Origin: CAYNHF01 sp964397045
Lineage (GTDB): Bacteria; Actinomycetota; Acidimicrobiia; Spongiisociales; UBA5794
Direction of reading: 5' to 3'
Length of the DNA: 64,000 nt
NCBI GenBank assembly: GCA_964397045.1
Contig: CAYNHF010000003.1
Span: forward strand, 1 to 64,000
The translations under genes and the position numbers were made by a program. Positions 9,723 to 18,963 of the stretch are shown here, piece after piece. Within the stretch, counting starts at the first letter, position 1. Each line of letters opens with the position of its first letter. Below the pieces are notes generated by a model. That model was given only the letters and a program-made list of their open reading frames with translations. It did no database searches and was not told the DNA's origin.

Positions 9723-9856
9723 TCGATTCGAATACCACTGAGACCCGCCATGTGAAGGTTTGCATTGCTGGAGGCGGTTCTAGGCGCAAGGTTCGGTGGT
9801 CGTTTGCCCCTACCTCGTCGAGTCCGGTGTGGTGATACTGGGAGGCGGTGAACCTG

Positions 9857-10429
9857 ATGCGCTTCTTGTTGCCTGTGGTGGTCGCGGCCCTGCTGGTTGC
9901 GGCTTGTGGCAGCCCCGGCCTGTCGATGTCCGAGTATGTCGACCGGATCAACGAGATGAACGACGAATATGGCCCACAGGCGGAGGCCGCTTGGGTCGAG
10001 TTCCTGGAGTTGCCAGAGCCCACAACGGGGGACTTCAAGACCCTCGCCGACCATCAGGTAACGAATCGGGTAGCACTCGAACGGTTGCTCGGCGAAGTCG
10101 ATCCCCCACGAGAGATCGCCGAACTCCATGACCTGCTCACCACCTGGGTGACCGCACTGCGCCAAGCCACCGAGGCAATGGCAGGCCGTGCCGGCACGGT
10201 CACCGGTTGGGACGAGCTCCTGCAAAGTGCTGAATATCGGAGGTTCGAGTCGACACTGATCGGAGGGGCCGAGATGTGCGATGAGTTCCAAGCCAAGCTC
10301 GATGCCGCGGCCGCACGCGAAGGCTTCGCGGTCGAAGCCTGGCTCGTCGCCGACCTGGAGGAAGTCGCAGACGCGGTAATGGGCTGCGACTCCATCCCCG
10401 AGGACCTCGACACTGCATTGGGGCGCTAG
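9857..10429 (+). CDS. EYVDRIN-type lipoprotein, paralogue 1
   Basis: A 190-residue lipoprotein of unknown function with signal MRFLLPVVVAALLVAACGS (lipobox LVAA-Cys). The mature protein starts with SMSEYVDRIN and is all-helical, ending with CDEFQAKLDAAAAREGFAVEAW and a conserved Cys. The same layout occurs in the protein at 26853-27467, so these are paralogues. ATG at 9857 lies 11 nt after GGGAGG; the in-frame GTG at 9848 lies only 2 nt from it and is less likely. Two conserved cysteines in the mature part could pair. Confidence 0.8.
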   Translation: MRFLLPVVVAALLVAACGSPGLSMSEYVDRINEMNDEYGPQAEAAWVEFLELPEPTTGDFKTLADHQVTNRVALERLLGEVDPPREIAELHDLLTTWVTALRQATEAMAGRAGTVTGWDELLQSAEYRRFESTLIGGAEMCDEFQAKLDAAAAREGFAVEAWLVADLEEVADAVMGCDSIPEDLDTALGR

Positions 10430-10966
10430 CTGTTGCCAAGTCCCGCGGACCAGCACCCGGTATGAGCAGGTGCACAGGGTTGTGTTTGGACGCGCCCGTC
10501 ACGTCTCCCCAATTCGGGGAGGCGATCAGGATTCGCCCATGACCGCCAGTTTGGGCTCCCAGCCGCCCTACCCAGTAGACGCTTGTTGGTCCGAAGCGGC
10601 ATGTCTTCCGGTGACGCACTAGGCGCTTTCTCAGCGTTCTGCGCGTATCGCTGAATAGACGCTCTCGCCGCGAAGCGTCAGGCCCGTCAGACCCTGTATC
10701 GAGGAGGAGACTTTCCCCGACCCCGCCAGGCAGCGCATGGCGCAGATGTGTGCGGGGCCCAAGGAGCTGGCCACCCTCACTGGACGATCCATGCTTGGCC
10801 GTTGGCGTGACCTTTGGCGTCTTACCGCAAGGCAACAATCTTCGTAACGTGATTGGGTGAAGCGAATGGTACGTGTAGTGGTCTTCTGCCGACCTGGGCC
10901 GGTCGTGATTCCAGGGCTGACTCTGTGGCGCCGTTTCGAGTGGCTCGAGGCCTTTGAGGTGGTCAC
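10430..10966. other. 537-bp gap with hairpin repeats
   Basis: No gene is supportable. It holds two TAGACGC motifs (10573 and 10656). The second is part of a perfect hairpin, GACGCT-10 nt-AGCGTC, at 10658-10679. Confidence 0.5.
10658..10679. repeat. GACGCT/AGCGTC hairpin
   Basis: A six-base perfect stem with the 10-nt loop CTCGCCGCGA, in a gene-free stretch. Similar GACGC hairpins occur at 13877-13898 and, less perfectly, at 8990-9011 and 14260-14333. Confidence 0.5.
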
Positions 10967-11962
10967 ATGACGCGGGGCGACATCGGCATTCAGATCGGGG
11001 CGTCGACGTCTGCGGCCGAACTGGGCGCGATCGCCGCGGAGGCCGAGCGCCTCGGCTATTGCGAGATCTGGCTGGCCGAGGACTACTTCGAGCTTGGTGG
11101 GATCGCGTCCGTAGCGTCGGCGCTGGCCGCTACTGACCAGATCCCCGTCGGTCTCGGCGTAGTGGCTGCCCCGGTTCGTCATCCCGCGGTGTTGGCGATG
11201 GAGTTCGCTACCTTGAGCGAGGCGTTCCCTCATCGTTTCATGGCCGGGATCGGGCACGGTTCACCGGGGTGGGTTCGCCAGATGGGATTGGCTCCTCGAT
11301 CTCCCCTCGGCTTGTTGCGCGAAGCTACTGAATCGACTCGGCAACTCCTGGCGGGTGCCGAGCTGACCGAGGAGGGCGAGTACTTCCAGTTCGACCAAGT
11401 TCACCTCGATCGTCCCCCCGGCGAGCCGACACCGATATACCTGGGAGTGCACGGGCCGGCTTCGCTGCGGCTGTCAGGGGAACTGGTCGAGGGCACCCTG
11501 CTGGGGTGGTTCAGCTCGCCGGGCTACGTAGCCTGGGCGAGGGAACGCATCGCTGAGGGTCGCGACCGCAGCGACCGATCCGGCCACCACCAGCTGGTGG
11601 CGTTGTGCGTGATTTCGATTTCTGATGTCGACGCGTCTGCTGCGCGGCGGGATCTGGGACGCTGGGTCGCGCCGATGCTGTCGAGCATGGCAGGTTCCCC
11701 CCAGGTCACCGCCTCGGCCAGAAGCCGTGAACTGCTGGAACTCCTGGGGCAAGGCGACGAGCAAGTGCTCATCGACGGCATCACCGACGGACTACTTTCC
11801 GAGTTCGTGGCGGCTGGGGACTCCGAGAGCTGTGCCGCGACGATCGAGCGGTTGCTGGAAGCGGGGGCCGATCGAGTGGTTGTGGTGCCGAACCCCGCCG
11901 GCTACCGGACGACGTCATCGATGGTCGAGCAGATGAAGACGGCAGCCAAGCTCCTCAGCTGA
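10967..11962 (+). CDS. LLM-class F420-dependent oxidoreductase
   Basis: A 331-residue luciferase-like monooxygenase of the F420-dependent class. It has the family's TIM-barrel landmarks: IGIQIGAS at the N-terminus, LGYCEIWLAEDYF, LGVVAAPVRHPAVLAMEFATL, HRFMAGIGHGS, PTPIYLGVHGPASLRLSGEL, and a C-terminal VVVVPNP phosphate/cofactor-binding strand. Such enzymes oxidise or reduce small organic substrates with F420 or FMN. ATG at 10967 has GAGGTGG just upstream. It stands alone on the plus strand and converges with the halogenase-like gene. Confidence 0.9.
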   Translation: MTRGDIGIQIGASTSAAELGAIAAEAERLGYCEIWLAEDYFELGGIASVASALAATDQIPVGLGVVAAPVRHPAVLAMEFATLSEAFPHRFMAGIGHGSPGWVRQMGLAPRSPLGLLREATESTRQLLAGAELTEEGEYFQFDQVHLDRPPGEPTPIYLGVHGPASLRLSGELVEGTLLGWFSSPGYVAWARERIAEGRDRSDRSGHHQLVALCVISISDVDASAARRDLGRWVAPMLSSMAGSPQVTASARSRELLELLGQGDEQVLIDGITDGLLSEFVAAGDSESCAATIERLLEAGADRVVVVPNPAGYRTTSSMVEQMKTAAKLLS

Positions 11963-12018
11963 CACGAACCCGCGTCGACAGCCGGGTCGGCGGGGCCTGT
12001 GGGCTCATCAGACGGGTA

Positions 12019-13290
12019 CTAGGCGGCGCGGGCTACGGCTCGCCACAGGTGTATCCATGCACGGAAGAGGGTGATGACGGCGCGGAAGGTGGCGTTCCGC
12101 CCGCCGGATGTGGCCGGAGTCAGGCGTGTGTAGACCGAGTTGGTGAGGTAGCCGCAGATCACGTATGACAGGCCTGCCTGCTTCATGCCCAGACGCTGGC
12201 GGAGCTGTGGTCGGTACAGAAGACTGAACACGGCGTCGTTGTAGAGATTGGCGACCTGGCGGGTGCGCCAGTCGTAGCCGGCGAGGAGACGCCGTGTCGA
12301 TCGAGTCCCCTGCCTGCCGGCTGTGATGATCTCTGCGGCTTCGGTCCCGTGGCGCATGGCTGCGGTGACACCAATCGATGAGAGCGGATCCACGAGCGCC
12401 GCAGCTTCGCCGACCATCACCCAGTTGACGCCCGCCACCCTGTCCGACACGTACGGCCAATACGCACGCGTGCAGACCGGACCGGTGAGGTGCGTTGAGT
12501 CGAGGCGGGGGAATCGGTCGAGCACGCGATGGAACACGGCGTCCACGGTGCCGGCCTCGGTGCGGTGGAGATTGAACTCGGCAAGAGGCAGTACTACGCC
12601 GACGCTGGAACGTCCCGCACCGATGGGGATCTCCCACGCCCAAACCAAGTCCTCGGCGGCATCGTCGAGGTGTAACACCGTCGCTTCCACGGTCGCCGGT
12701 GAGGCTCGCTGCGACCACACCCCAATACGTTGATTCCCCCACCGGTGCATACCGATGTGGGCAGCGCGGCCGATGATTCGACGTCTTCCCGAGGCGTCGA
12801 TGTACCACTCAGCGCGATGGGTGCTGCCGGCATTGGTCACACACCGCACCACCCGATGCTCGCGATCCATCTCAACGGTGCGCACCCGATCCCAAACGAA
12901 CTCGACCCCTGCGTCCATGGCGGTTTCGAACAGCCGCTGGTCGAACCGCTCACGGTCGACGTGCACCGTTACATTCTCGAACTGCAGCGGCCACCGCTTG
13001 AACCAGGTTGGCGGCCGAGCAACGAGTCGGAGACCACCGGAAGTCAGGCCGTGGACCTCACGCTTGTGAGTCCCGCAGCCGTCGCGGACGAGATCATCGC
13101 AACCAAGCCCTAACCCGCTGAGCAGCTGCGGTGCCGACCAATCAAGCGATTCACCAACGCGCGCTCGGGGAAAACGCGTCGGCTCCACACACACGACCCG
13201 CATGCCGCTCCGAGCCGCCAGTACCCCAGCCGTCAGCCCGGCAACGCCACCGCCACACACCAACACATCAGCATCAACGGAGCGAACCAC
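12019..13290 (-). CDS. Flavin-dependent halogenase-like oxidoreductase
   Basis: A 423-residue FAD-binding protein. The Rossmann motif GGGVAGLTAG sits at residues 13-22, the VGES motif of tryptophan-halogenase-like enzymes follows (ARVGESLDW), and WAWEIP matches the halogenase WxWxIP motif. The FAD C-terminal motif appears as GEAALVDPLSSIGVTAAM. The WxWxIP motif favours halogenase-like chemistry, but many proteins with it are not proven halogenases, and no biosynthetic cluster or flavin reductase is adjacent. GTG at 13290 has GGAGG 6 nt upstream. Confidence 0.82.
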   Translation of the reverse strand: MVRSVDADVLVCGGGVAGLTAGVLAARSGMRVVCVEPTRFPRARVGESLDWSAPQLLSGLGLGCDDLVRDGCGTHKREVHGLTSGGLRLVARPPTWFKRWPLQFENVTVHVDRERFDQRLFETAMDAGVEFVWDRVRTVEMDREHRVVRCVTNAGSTHRAEWYIDASGRRRIIGRAAHIGMHRWGNQRIGVWSQRASPATVEATVLHLDDAAEDLVWAWEIPIGAGRSSVGVVLPLAEFNLHRTEAGTVDAVFHRVLDRFPRLDSTHLTGPVCTRAYWPYVSDRVAGVNWVMVGEAAALVDPLSSIGVTAAMRHGTEAAEIITAGRQGTRSTRRLLAGYDWRTRQVANLYNDAVFSLLYRPQLRQRLGMKQAGLSYVICGYLTNSVYTRLTPATSGGRNATFRAVITLFRAWIHLWRAVARAA

Positions 13291-13462
13291 AGGAACCTCC
13301 TACCACAGGATGATCCCAGCCCAGCAGACAACCAGAGCCGAATGACCCGTCCGACGCAAGGATGCGCAGCACGGGGCGGCGTGTGACCTTGGCCTCTTCA
13401 CGAAGGTGTCTGCGTGGTTGACCATCGTGAGACCGGCTGACGTGGGTTGAAGGGAGCAGCTG

Positions 13463-13747
13463 ATGCAAGTAATGGGGACAAACCGGTGGACATTCGATGC
13501 CGATCCTCAGATGCTGGTGACGCGGGCTCTGGAATTCTCCGAGATGGTGAAGGACAAGGGTATCGCAGAACTGCGGGGTGCCTGGATTGCCGAAGACGAG
13601 AAGCTGATGTGGTGCGCTTGGGACACCGGCGATCTCGAGGCGCTACAGCAGGCGTTCGAAGAGATGAACCGCCGGAGCGGTCTCACGTCGCAACTGACAC
13701 CGGTCAGAACGTTCTTCTCGACGATTCAGGAAACGATCCCGGTCTGA
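13463..13747 (+). CDS. Small ABM/ferredoxin-like hypothetical protein
   Basis: A 94-residue protein with the pattern strand-helix-strand-strand-helix (AELRGAWIAEDEKLMWCAWDT, then LEALQQAFEEMNRRSG). This suggests a dimeric alpha/beta-barrel or ferredoxin-like fold. No family could be named with confidence. ATG at 13463 lies after GAAGGGAG at good spacing. It is monocistronic and divergent from the halogenase-like gene. Confidence 0.65.
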   Translation: MQVMGTNRWTFDADPQMLVTRALEFSEMVKDKGIAELRGAWIAEDEKLMWCAWDTGDLEALQQAFEEMNRRSGLTSQLTPVRTFFSTIQETIPV

Positions 13748-14417
13748 GGCCAGTATCAAAGACCGACGAAGGGCGACCCAGGCGAGGTGAGGTTCGCGAA
13801 GGACCGATCGGCTGCGTCGTCGCTCACATCGGTTCTTCCACCTCTGAGCGCCCGGCCCCGAGACCCGGGGCAAGCAGACGCTTTTCGCGGAAGGCGTCCA
13901 GGAACGAAGGAGACGCTTCCGCTCGGTTCGGTCTGGCGAACTCGCACCGAGCAGAGGTCTTGCCCCACCTTGCCAGATATCCAGGGCATGACCCTGAGCC
14001 GCAACGGGCGGGTCAAGATGGTGCTCCTCTGATCTGACCTTCCTTCTTGCCCTCCCACCACGACGACCCTGGAGGCGGTTGTGCCTCCAGTTTGGTCGAT
14101 GTCCGGCTGGTTCGATCCCTCACCGGACACCCAACTCACGGCGTGGTGCATCGCGAGCGGGGGAGCGTCCGACCACCTCGCGTTGTGTGTCACCGTCGTT
14201 CGAACTGGATGACCTCGGTCCAGCCTTCTGAGGGCGGGCCTGTTGAGTGGGTTGGCCACTAGACGCCTTTGCCTCGAGTCCGACGGTGTTCTAGCTTTCA
14301 TCGAAAGCTCGAAAGGGCGCGTCCGGTTCGGCGAGGGCCGCCCATAGCCGGCAAGCTAGGCCGTCTCGCCAAGCAGCACCTACGTACCGTTGTGGGCGGC
14401 TGCTTGTCGCCGTGTGA
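13748..14417. other. 670-bp gap with nested hairpins
   Basis: No supportable gene. It contains a GACGC hairpin at 13877-13898 and a second GGAGACGCTTCC near 13909. At 14260-14333, outer arms (AGACGCCTTT and AAAGGGCGCGTC) enclose a perfect AGCTTTC-ATC-GAAAGCT hairpin at 14293-14309. Its regulatory or repeat nature is unknown. Confidence 0.5.
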
Positions 14418-15131
14418 CTAGGTGCCTGCCGCAGGCGCGATAGCGTCCCGGATCGTGGTCGGGTCATTGGTGATCAGCACGTCGCAGCCGGCTGCGGCCA
14501 ACCTGATGGCGCGGTGGGTGTCATCCACGGTCCACACAGATACGGAGAGTCCTTGATCGTGGAGGTCGGTGATCTCTGCCGACGGGTCCGTGAAGCACGC
14601 CCAGCTAGGGGCAAGCCAACTATGACCGGCGGCGAGTGCGATCTCGACGGCTTCATGTAGCGGAGTAGCTTCAGTGAGGAGCAGGCCGGTCACAGCCTTG
14701 GGAAAGGCAGCTCTGATCCGCGCCATCGTTGGCCAATGGAAGCTGGTGATCACGTCGCCTGGCCTGGTGCGTCGAACCGCCTCGATGGCGAAGCCGGCTT
14801 CCTTGTCGAACCCGGGCTGGTTGGGATCGTTCTTGATCTCGAGGTTGATGGGAAAGTCGCCTACAGCGGCGAGCGCCTCGTCGAGCCGGGCTGGGTGATG
14901 GCCTCCGCCCAGATCGAGCACCGCCAGCTCAGACCAGTCACTCACGGCGACGACATGGCCTTGGAGATCAGGATCGTGAGACAGGACGAGCACGCCGTCA
15001 CGGGTTTGTCTCACGTCGGTCTCGATGAGGTCACACACCTCAGTGGCGGCGGTGATCCCGGCAAGAGTGTTGTCCGGAAAGCGAACGGGCCACCCCCGAT
15101 GCCCGCAGATCCTCGTCGACAGTCGCGTCAT
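14418..15131 (-). CDS. Glycerophosphodiester phosphodiesterase family protein
   Basis: A 237-residue GDPD-fold enzyme. The family signature is clear: ICGHRGWPVRFPDNTLAG (catalytic His-Arg and the NT motif), IETDVRQTRDGVLVLSHDPDL (metal-binding Glu/Asp and the second His), then INLEIKN (Glu-x-Lys). The C-terminal VSVWTVDD strand is also typical. It likely hydrolyses glycerophosphodiesters or similar lipid head groups in the cytoplasm, as no signal peptide is seen. The ATG at 15131 is preferred because GGGGA lies upstream and the homology starts at once. Confidence 0.9.
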   Translation of the reverse strand: MTRLSTRICGHRGWPVRFPDNTLAGITAATEVCDLIETDVRQTRDGVLVLSHDPDLQGHVVAVSDWSELAVLDLGGGHHPARLDEALAAVGDFPINLEIKNDPNQPGFDKEAGFAIEAVRRTRPGDVITSFHWPTMARIRAAFPKAVTGLLLTEATPLHEAVEIALAAGHSWLAPSWACFTDPSAEITDLHDQGLSVSVWTVDDTHRAIRLAAAGCDVLITNDPTTIRDAIAPAAGT

Positions 15132-15247
15132 GCTTATCCCCATCCGTGGCTGCACGACGACCGTACTCGGCATCGACCACCTCACCTAATGCACATGTCT
15201 TGGGTCCGTGGACCGCGAGTCACCCCCAAGGTCAGGCAGCGACACGC

Positions 15248-15305
15248 GCCGATATGTGCCAGGCACACTGGCATCGTGCGTCGCATTTCAGGCGTCGATA
15301 TCGGC
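15248..15305. repeat. 58/59-bp repeat, copy B
   Basis: Second copy of the element at 7617-7675, in the same orientation, with GCCGATAT/ATATCGGC ends. It also contains an internal TGCCAG-GCACA-CTGGCA hairpin absent from copy A. It provides the last codons and stop of the broken GNAT gene. Confidence 0.6.
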
Positions 15306-15843
15306 ATTGACAAGCGAGTAACTGGGCATGTCGATGCCTTGGCCATCCACGACCAGGTGGGAGCGGAGCACGCCCTCGTACTGGAAGCCGGCCCGCTCCA
15401 GAGCGCGCATCGATGCCGTGTTGTCTGTCACTACTCTGGCTGCGATTCGCACGAGGTAGGTGTTGTGTAACGCCCATCGAGCGAGCAACCCGATGGCGCT
15501 CTTCGCTCGGCCTTGTCGCCTGGATGACTCGACCACCCAAATATCCAAGACCGCCAACACCGTGCTTGCTTCGCTTCATGAGGATGATGAGACCTCTGGC
15601 CGTGTCTGTCGATCGATCGGCGATGGCGGAGGACAAGACCCCCCTGTTTGTGTTCCGGCCCCGGTGCCGCTCGATGAACGCTCGCCCTTCTTCTGTCGTG
15701 TACTCGGTCGGGACAGAGGTGTCCTGGGTGATCTCCGGGTCGCGCGAGGCTTCTTCGATGCGCGGCAGATCGTCAATCCGCCACTCGCGCAGCCTCACCG
15801 ACCCTTGCTCGAGTGGTGGATCTGGATAGTCGAGCCACGGCAT
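15288..15843 (-). pseudogene. GNAT N-acetyltransferase, frameshifted
   Basis: The first part (MPWLDYPDPPLEQGSVRLREW to TARGLIILM) reads in one frame. The second part, with the acetyl-CoA loop SRRQGRAKSAIGLLARWAL and the closing ALERAGFQYEGVLRSHLVVDG, reads in another. The shift lies at about 15562-15580. Together they make one RimJ/RimL-type acetyltransferase of about 185 residues. Either this is a pseudogene or one base is miscalled. The start is uncertain: ATG 15843 or GTG 15876. Confidence 0.75.
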
Positions 15844-16111
15844 GTGACGATCATTGCTCGACGGGGCATGCGACACAACAGTCGCCTCAGCAACAAACGA
15901 GGCAGCGCGCGACCTGTGCCAACGTGGTTAGCTGCTCGACCGGCGCAGTCTGCTCTTCATGCGGGGCCGACATCGGCGCACCTGCGTCTTCCGATGAATG
16001 TCAGCGGAGGTCGTGGAGTATCCGTGGCTAGGTTCAGTGGCACCGAAGCGTTCCTCACGTGCCGGGACGCAGGACTGAATGGCGCGGTAGGTCGAGTTCT
16101 TGCGGTGCCCT

Positions 16112-17227
16112 TCACCGGAGCTGACGGAGAGCTTCACGATATCGGACCGTCTCGACGCCGAGCGTCGTCACCAGAACCAGGCACACAACGACACCCAGTG
16201 CGGCCGCATTGAGGTCGCCCAGGGCGAGGCCGGCAATGCCCAACAGACCGATGGCGATGAGACGCTCCCAAGCCGTGTTGCCGGTGAAGAGGCGTGCCAT
16301 GACTGACTCTGAAGCCAGAAAGACGATGAGTCCGCCCACAAACGCCCACCTCGGCGTGCTATCGAGTGAGACCTCTGGATGGGCCAGCAGCTCTTCGGTG
16401 CCGATTGCGAACAGGATGACGCCCGCAACGAGCGGGTAATGAGCTATCGAGTAGGCGTCACGCGCCAGTCGACCTCGCGCGATTCCAGTGGCGGCTCTGA
16501 GCGCCTCCTCGCCAACCCGGAACAGCCAGTCGAAGTACGACCACCACATCGCCAGGACGGTGAGCAGCATGGCCGTTCCCGCAAAGTAGAACGCGAGGGA
16601 ACCGGGTTGGCCGACAACACCAACTCCAATGGCGATCAGCGCTTCGCCGAGGACGATGATTACGAACAGCCCGTGCCGCTCGGCAAAATGGCTGGCGACG
16701 ATCGGGTACTCGTTACTTTCCGCAGCGAGCGTGCTAACGATGTTGACGATTACTGCTGCAAGCCAGAACCAGACTCGAATGTCCTCGGAGACGAAGCCGC
16801 CGATCAGGACAAGAACCGAACCTGCCATCACTCTTGGTGCATAGGCCAGGAACCCGGCCATCTGGTCGGTACCCCAGATGAGGGACAGGTAGAAGACGGC
16901 CGAAAGGCTCATCACTCCGAAGTACGCCAAAGCAAAGATTGCGCCGTCTTCGCCAAACGCTCCTTGAACTGCCGTCGCCAGAACGAACGTAGCCGCAGTC
17001 GCCACGAGTAGGACTATCCGAGGACCTAACTCGTCGAAGTCCGCATTACCGGCTGTCCACGTGAATTGGGTCCACGCCCACCAGAGCAGCATCAGGACAA
17101 TGGCGGCCCTACCCAGAGTCGCCCAGTCAAGGTGTCCGTGGATGGAAGCAGCGACCTGCGTCACTCCAAACACGAACACAAGATCGAAGAAGAGCTCCAC
17201 GAAACTTGCGCTGCGGTCTTCGTTCAC
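16112..17227 (-). CDS. Low temperature requirement protein A (LtrA) family
   Basis: A 371-residue integral membrane protein of the LtrA family. It begins with the hallmark SFVELFFDLVFVFGVTQVAA and continues with about ten hydrophobic helices. The conserved HFAERHGLFVIIVLGEALIAIG motif lies in the middle. The biochemical role of LtrA proteins is not established. GTG at 17227 follows GAGGAG by 8 nt, and the frame upstream of it shows no family sequence. It is monocistronic. Confidence 0.9.
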   Translation of the reverse strand: MNEDRSASFVELFFDLVFVFGVTQVAASIHGHLDWATLGRAAIVLMLLWWAWTQFTWTAGNADFDELGPRIVLLVATAATFVLATAVQGAFGEDGAIFALAYFGVMSLSAVFYLSLIWGTDQMAGFLAYAPRVMAGSVLVLIGGFVSEDIRVWFWLAAVIVNIVSTLAAESNEYPIVASHFAERHGLFVIIVLGEALIAIGVGVVGQPGSLAFYFAGTAMLLTVLAMWWSYFDWLFRVGEEALRAATGIARGRLARDAYSIAHYPLVAGVILFAIGTEELLAHPEVSLDSTPRWAFVGGLIVFLASESVMARLFTGNTAWERLIAIGLLGIAGLALGDLNAAALGVVVCLVLVTTLGVETVRYREALRQLR

Positions 17228-17444
17228 ACCAATCACTCCTCGGGATCGGCTGGCCACAGTAGTAACGCGGAGCGTGCCACTCGTGAGGGCCACCCCATCA
17301 CCCGTTATGGACTGTTCTGGACGACGTTCCGATCTTGAACTGCTGGGTTGGCAACTAGCCGCGAGTCACGGGTACAACAGCCTTCTCCGTGAAGGCGATG
17401 CGGCAACTCACGCTTCTCGTCACGCATCACAACTCGAAAGGAGC

Positions 17445-18963
17445 TCAGATGCGGTCGAGCGAATCTCTCCGGCGCGGGCGTGCAAGGCGAAACAGCCGCC
17501 ATGACAGGACGACGACTGCGATCCCGCCGACCACCGCCGAAATGGCAAAGATCGCGGCCGCGAGGTCGGTCACGGGTTCCAGCACGCTGCCTTCGAGGCT
17601 GCCAATCCCGGCGGCCAGGGCAGAGCCGATCACCAGGCCAACGACCATGATGCCGAGGGTGAGCATCATTGCGATCCCTCGCAGCGCAGCGACGTGTCGG
17701 TCGAGGTCGCTGGTATCGAGTTCGACCTTGAAGCTGCCGCGCTTGAGATTCGTTAGCCACTTCAGGGCTCCATCCTGAAGAGACGGCAATTGCTCGATGG
17801 CTTCCCTTGCGACGAAGCTCGCCTGCCGCATGACCGCATCTTTGACTGCGTCCGAGTTGAGTGCCTCGGGGACCTGTCGATTCAGCGCATCGAACGACCG
17901 GCGCATGAATTCGGTGCCGGTCCAGCCCGGCACGAGTGCGGTAGTGATTGCTTCTGCCTGGGCCATCGCTTTCATCGCCAGCGTGAGTTGGGAGTCGAAT
18001 CGATAGCCGGCCTGCCGCAGGATGTCGAGACCAGCGGGCAGCACCTTCCCAACTACCTCGACCTTCTGTCCTGGCGCCGGATCCAGGTAGGGGGTCAGGG
18101 AGCGTTCGAAGTCTTGGTAGTAACGAGCATCATCGGTTTCCCGATACGGAGTCGACAGAGCCTTCAGAGATTGAGCCAAACCACGGACGTCTCCGTTGCG
18201 GATGGTCAGAAGCAGGCTTCCCAGCTTGAGACGCTGCTGGAACGTGAGCTCACCGACCATCCCTGTGTCGAGCATCACAACGTTGCTGTCTTCCAGGTCG
18301 ATGAAGACGTTGCCGGGATGCGGGTCGCCGTGGAAGAACCCGTCGATCATCAGCATCTTCACAGAGGCGCGGACGACTCGGTCCGCCAACTGTTCCCGGT
18401 CGAGCCCAGCCGCATCGATGGCTGCTACATCGGTCGACTCGACACCGTCGATGAACTCGAGAGTCAGCACACCCGAAGACGACAAGTCGTAGATGACATC
18501 CGGAACCCTGATCCCTGCAATGGGCTCCAGCACACGGGTGAGCCGCCGGGCGTTGTACGCCTCGATCCTGTAGTCGAGTTCTCGCATCAGGGTGCTGCCG
18601 AATTCGAGCACGATCCCAGCGAGGTCCATGTCTTCCGCCCAGCGGGCTCGCCGTTCCATGGCCTGGGCCATCCGAACCAGGATGCGGATGTCAGATCGGA
18701 GCTGGGTGTGGATACCTGGGCGCTGGACCTTCACCGCGACCTCGCGCCCGGTATGCAGCGTGGCGCGATGGACCTGGGCCAGGGAAGCTGCCGCGATCGG
18801 CACCGGATCAAACTCGGCGTACAGCTCTTCAGGGGGTGCTCCGAGTTCGGTGATCACCCGTTCGCGCGCTTGTTCATAGGGGAAAAAAGCGACGTCACTC
18901 TGGAGCTTCTCGGGCTCCAGCTCCCATGACGCGGGCAGGGTGCACGGGAGCTGGAACGCGTTC
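17445..18963 (-). pseudogene. ABC1/UbiB-type kinase, C-terminal piece
   Basis: Carries the kinase core of an ABC1 (AarF/UbiB) family protein: WELEPEKLQSDV, PIAAASLAQVHRATL, VAVKVQRPG, MLMIDGFFHGDPHPGNVF and VVMLDTGMVGE. Two hydrophobic helices close the protein, as usual for this family. Its N-terminal half is in another frame (18895-19587), and the conserved GPTFVKLGQ-type segment that should join them is missing from both frames. The true junction must therefore include a deletion of some tens of codons plus a frame change. The left boundary is the stop; the right one is approximate. Confidence 0.7.

Noticed and set aside
17790..18929. Long plus-strand ORF of 379 codons
   Set aside because: It is the antisense shadow of the ABC1 kinase gene: composition is His/Arg/Gln-rich with no family motif, as is common in high-GC DNA.
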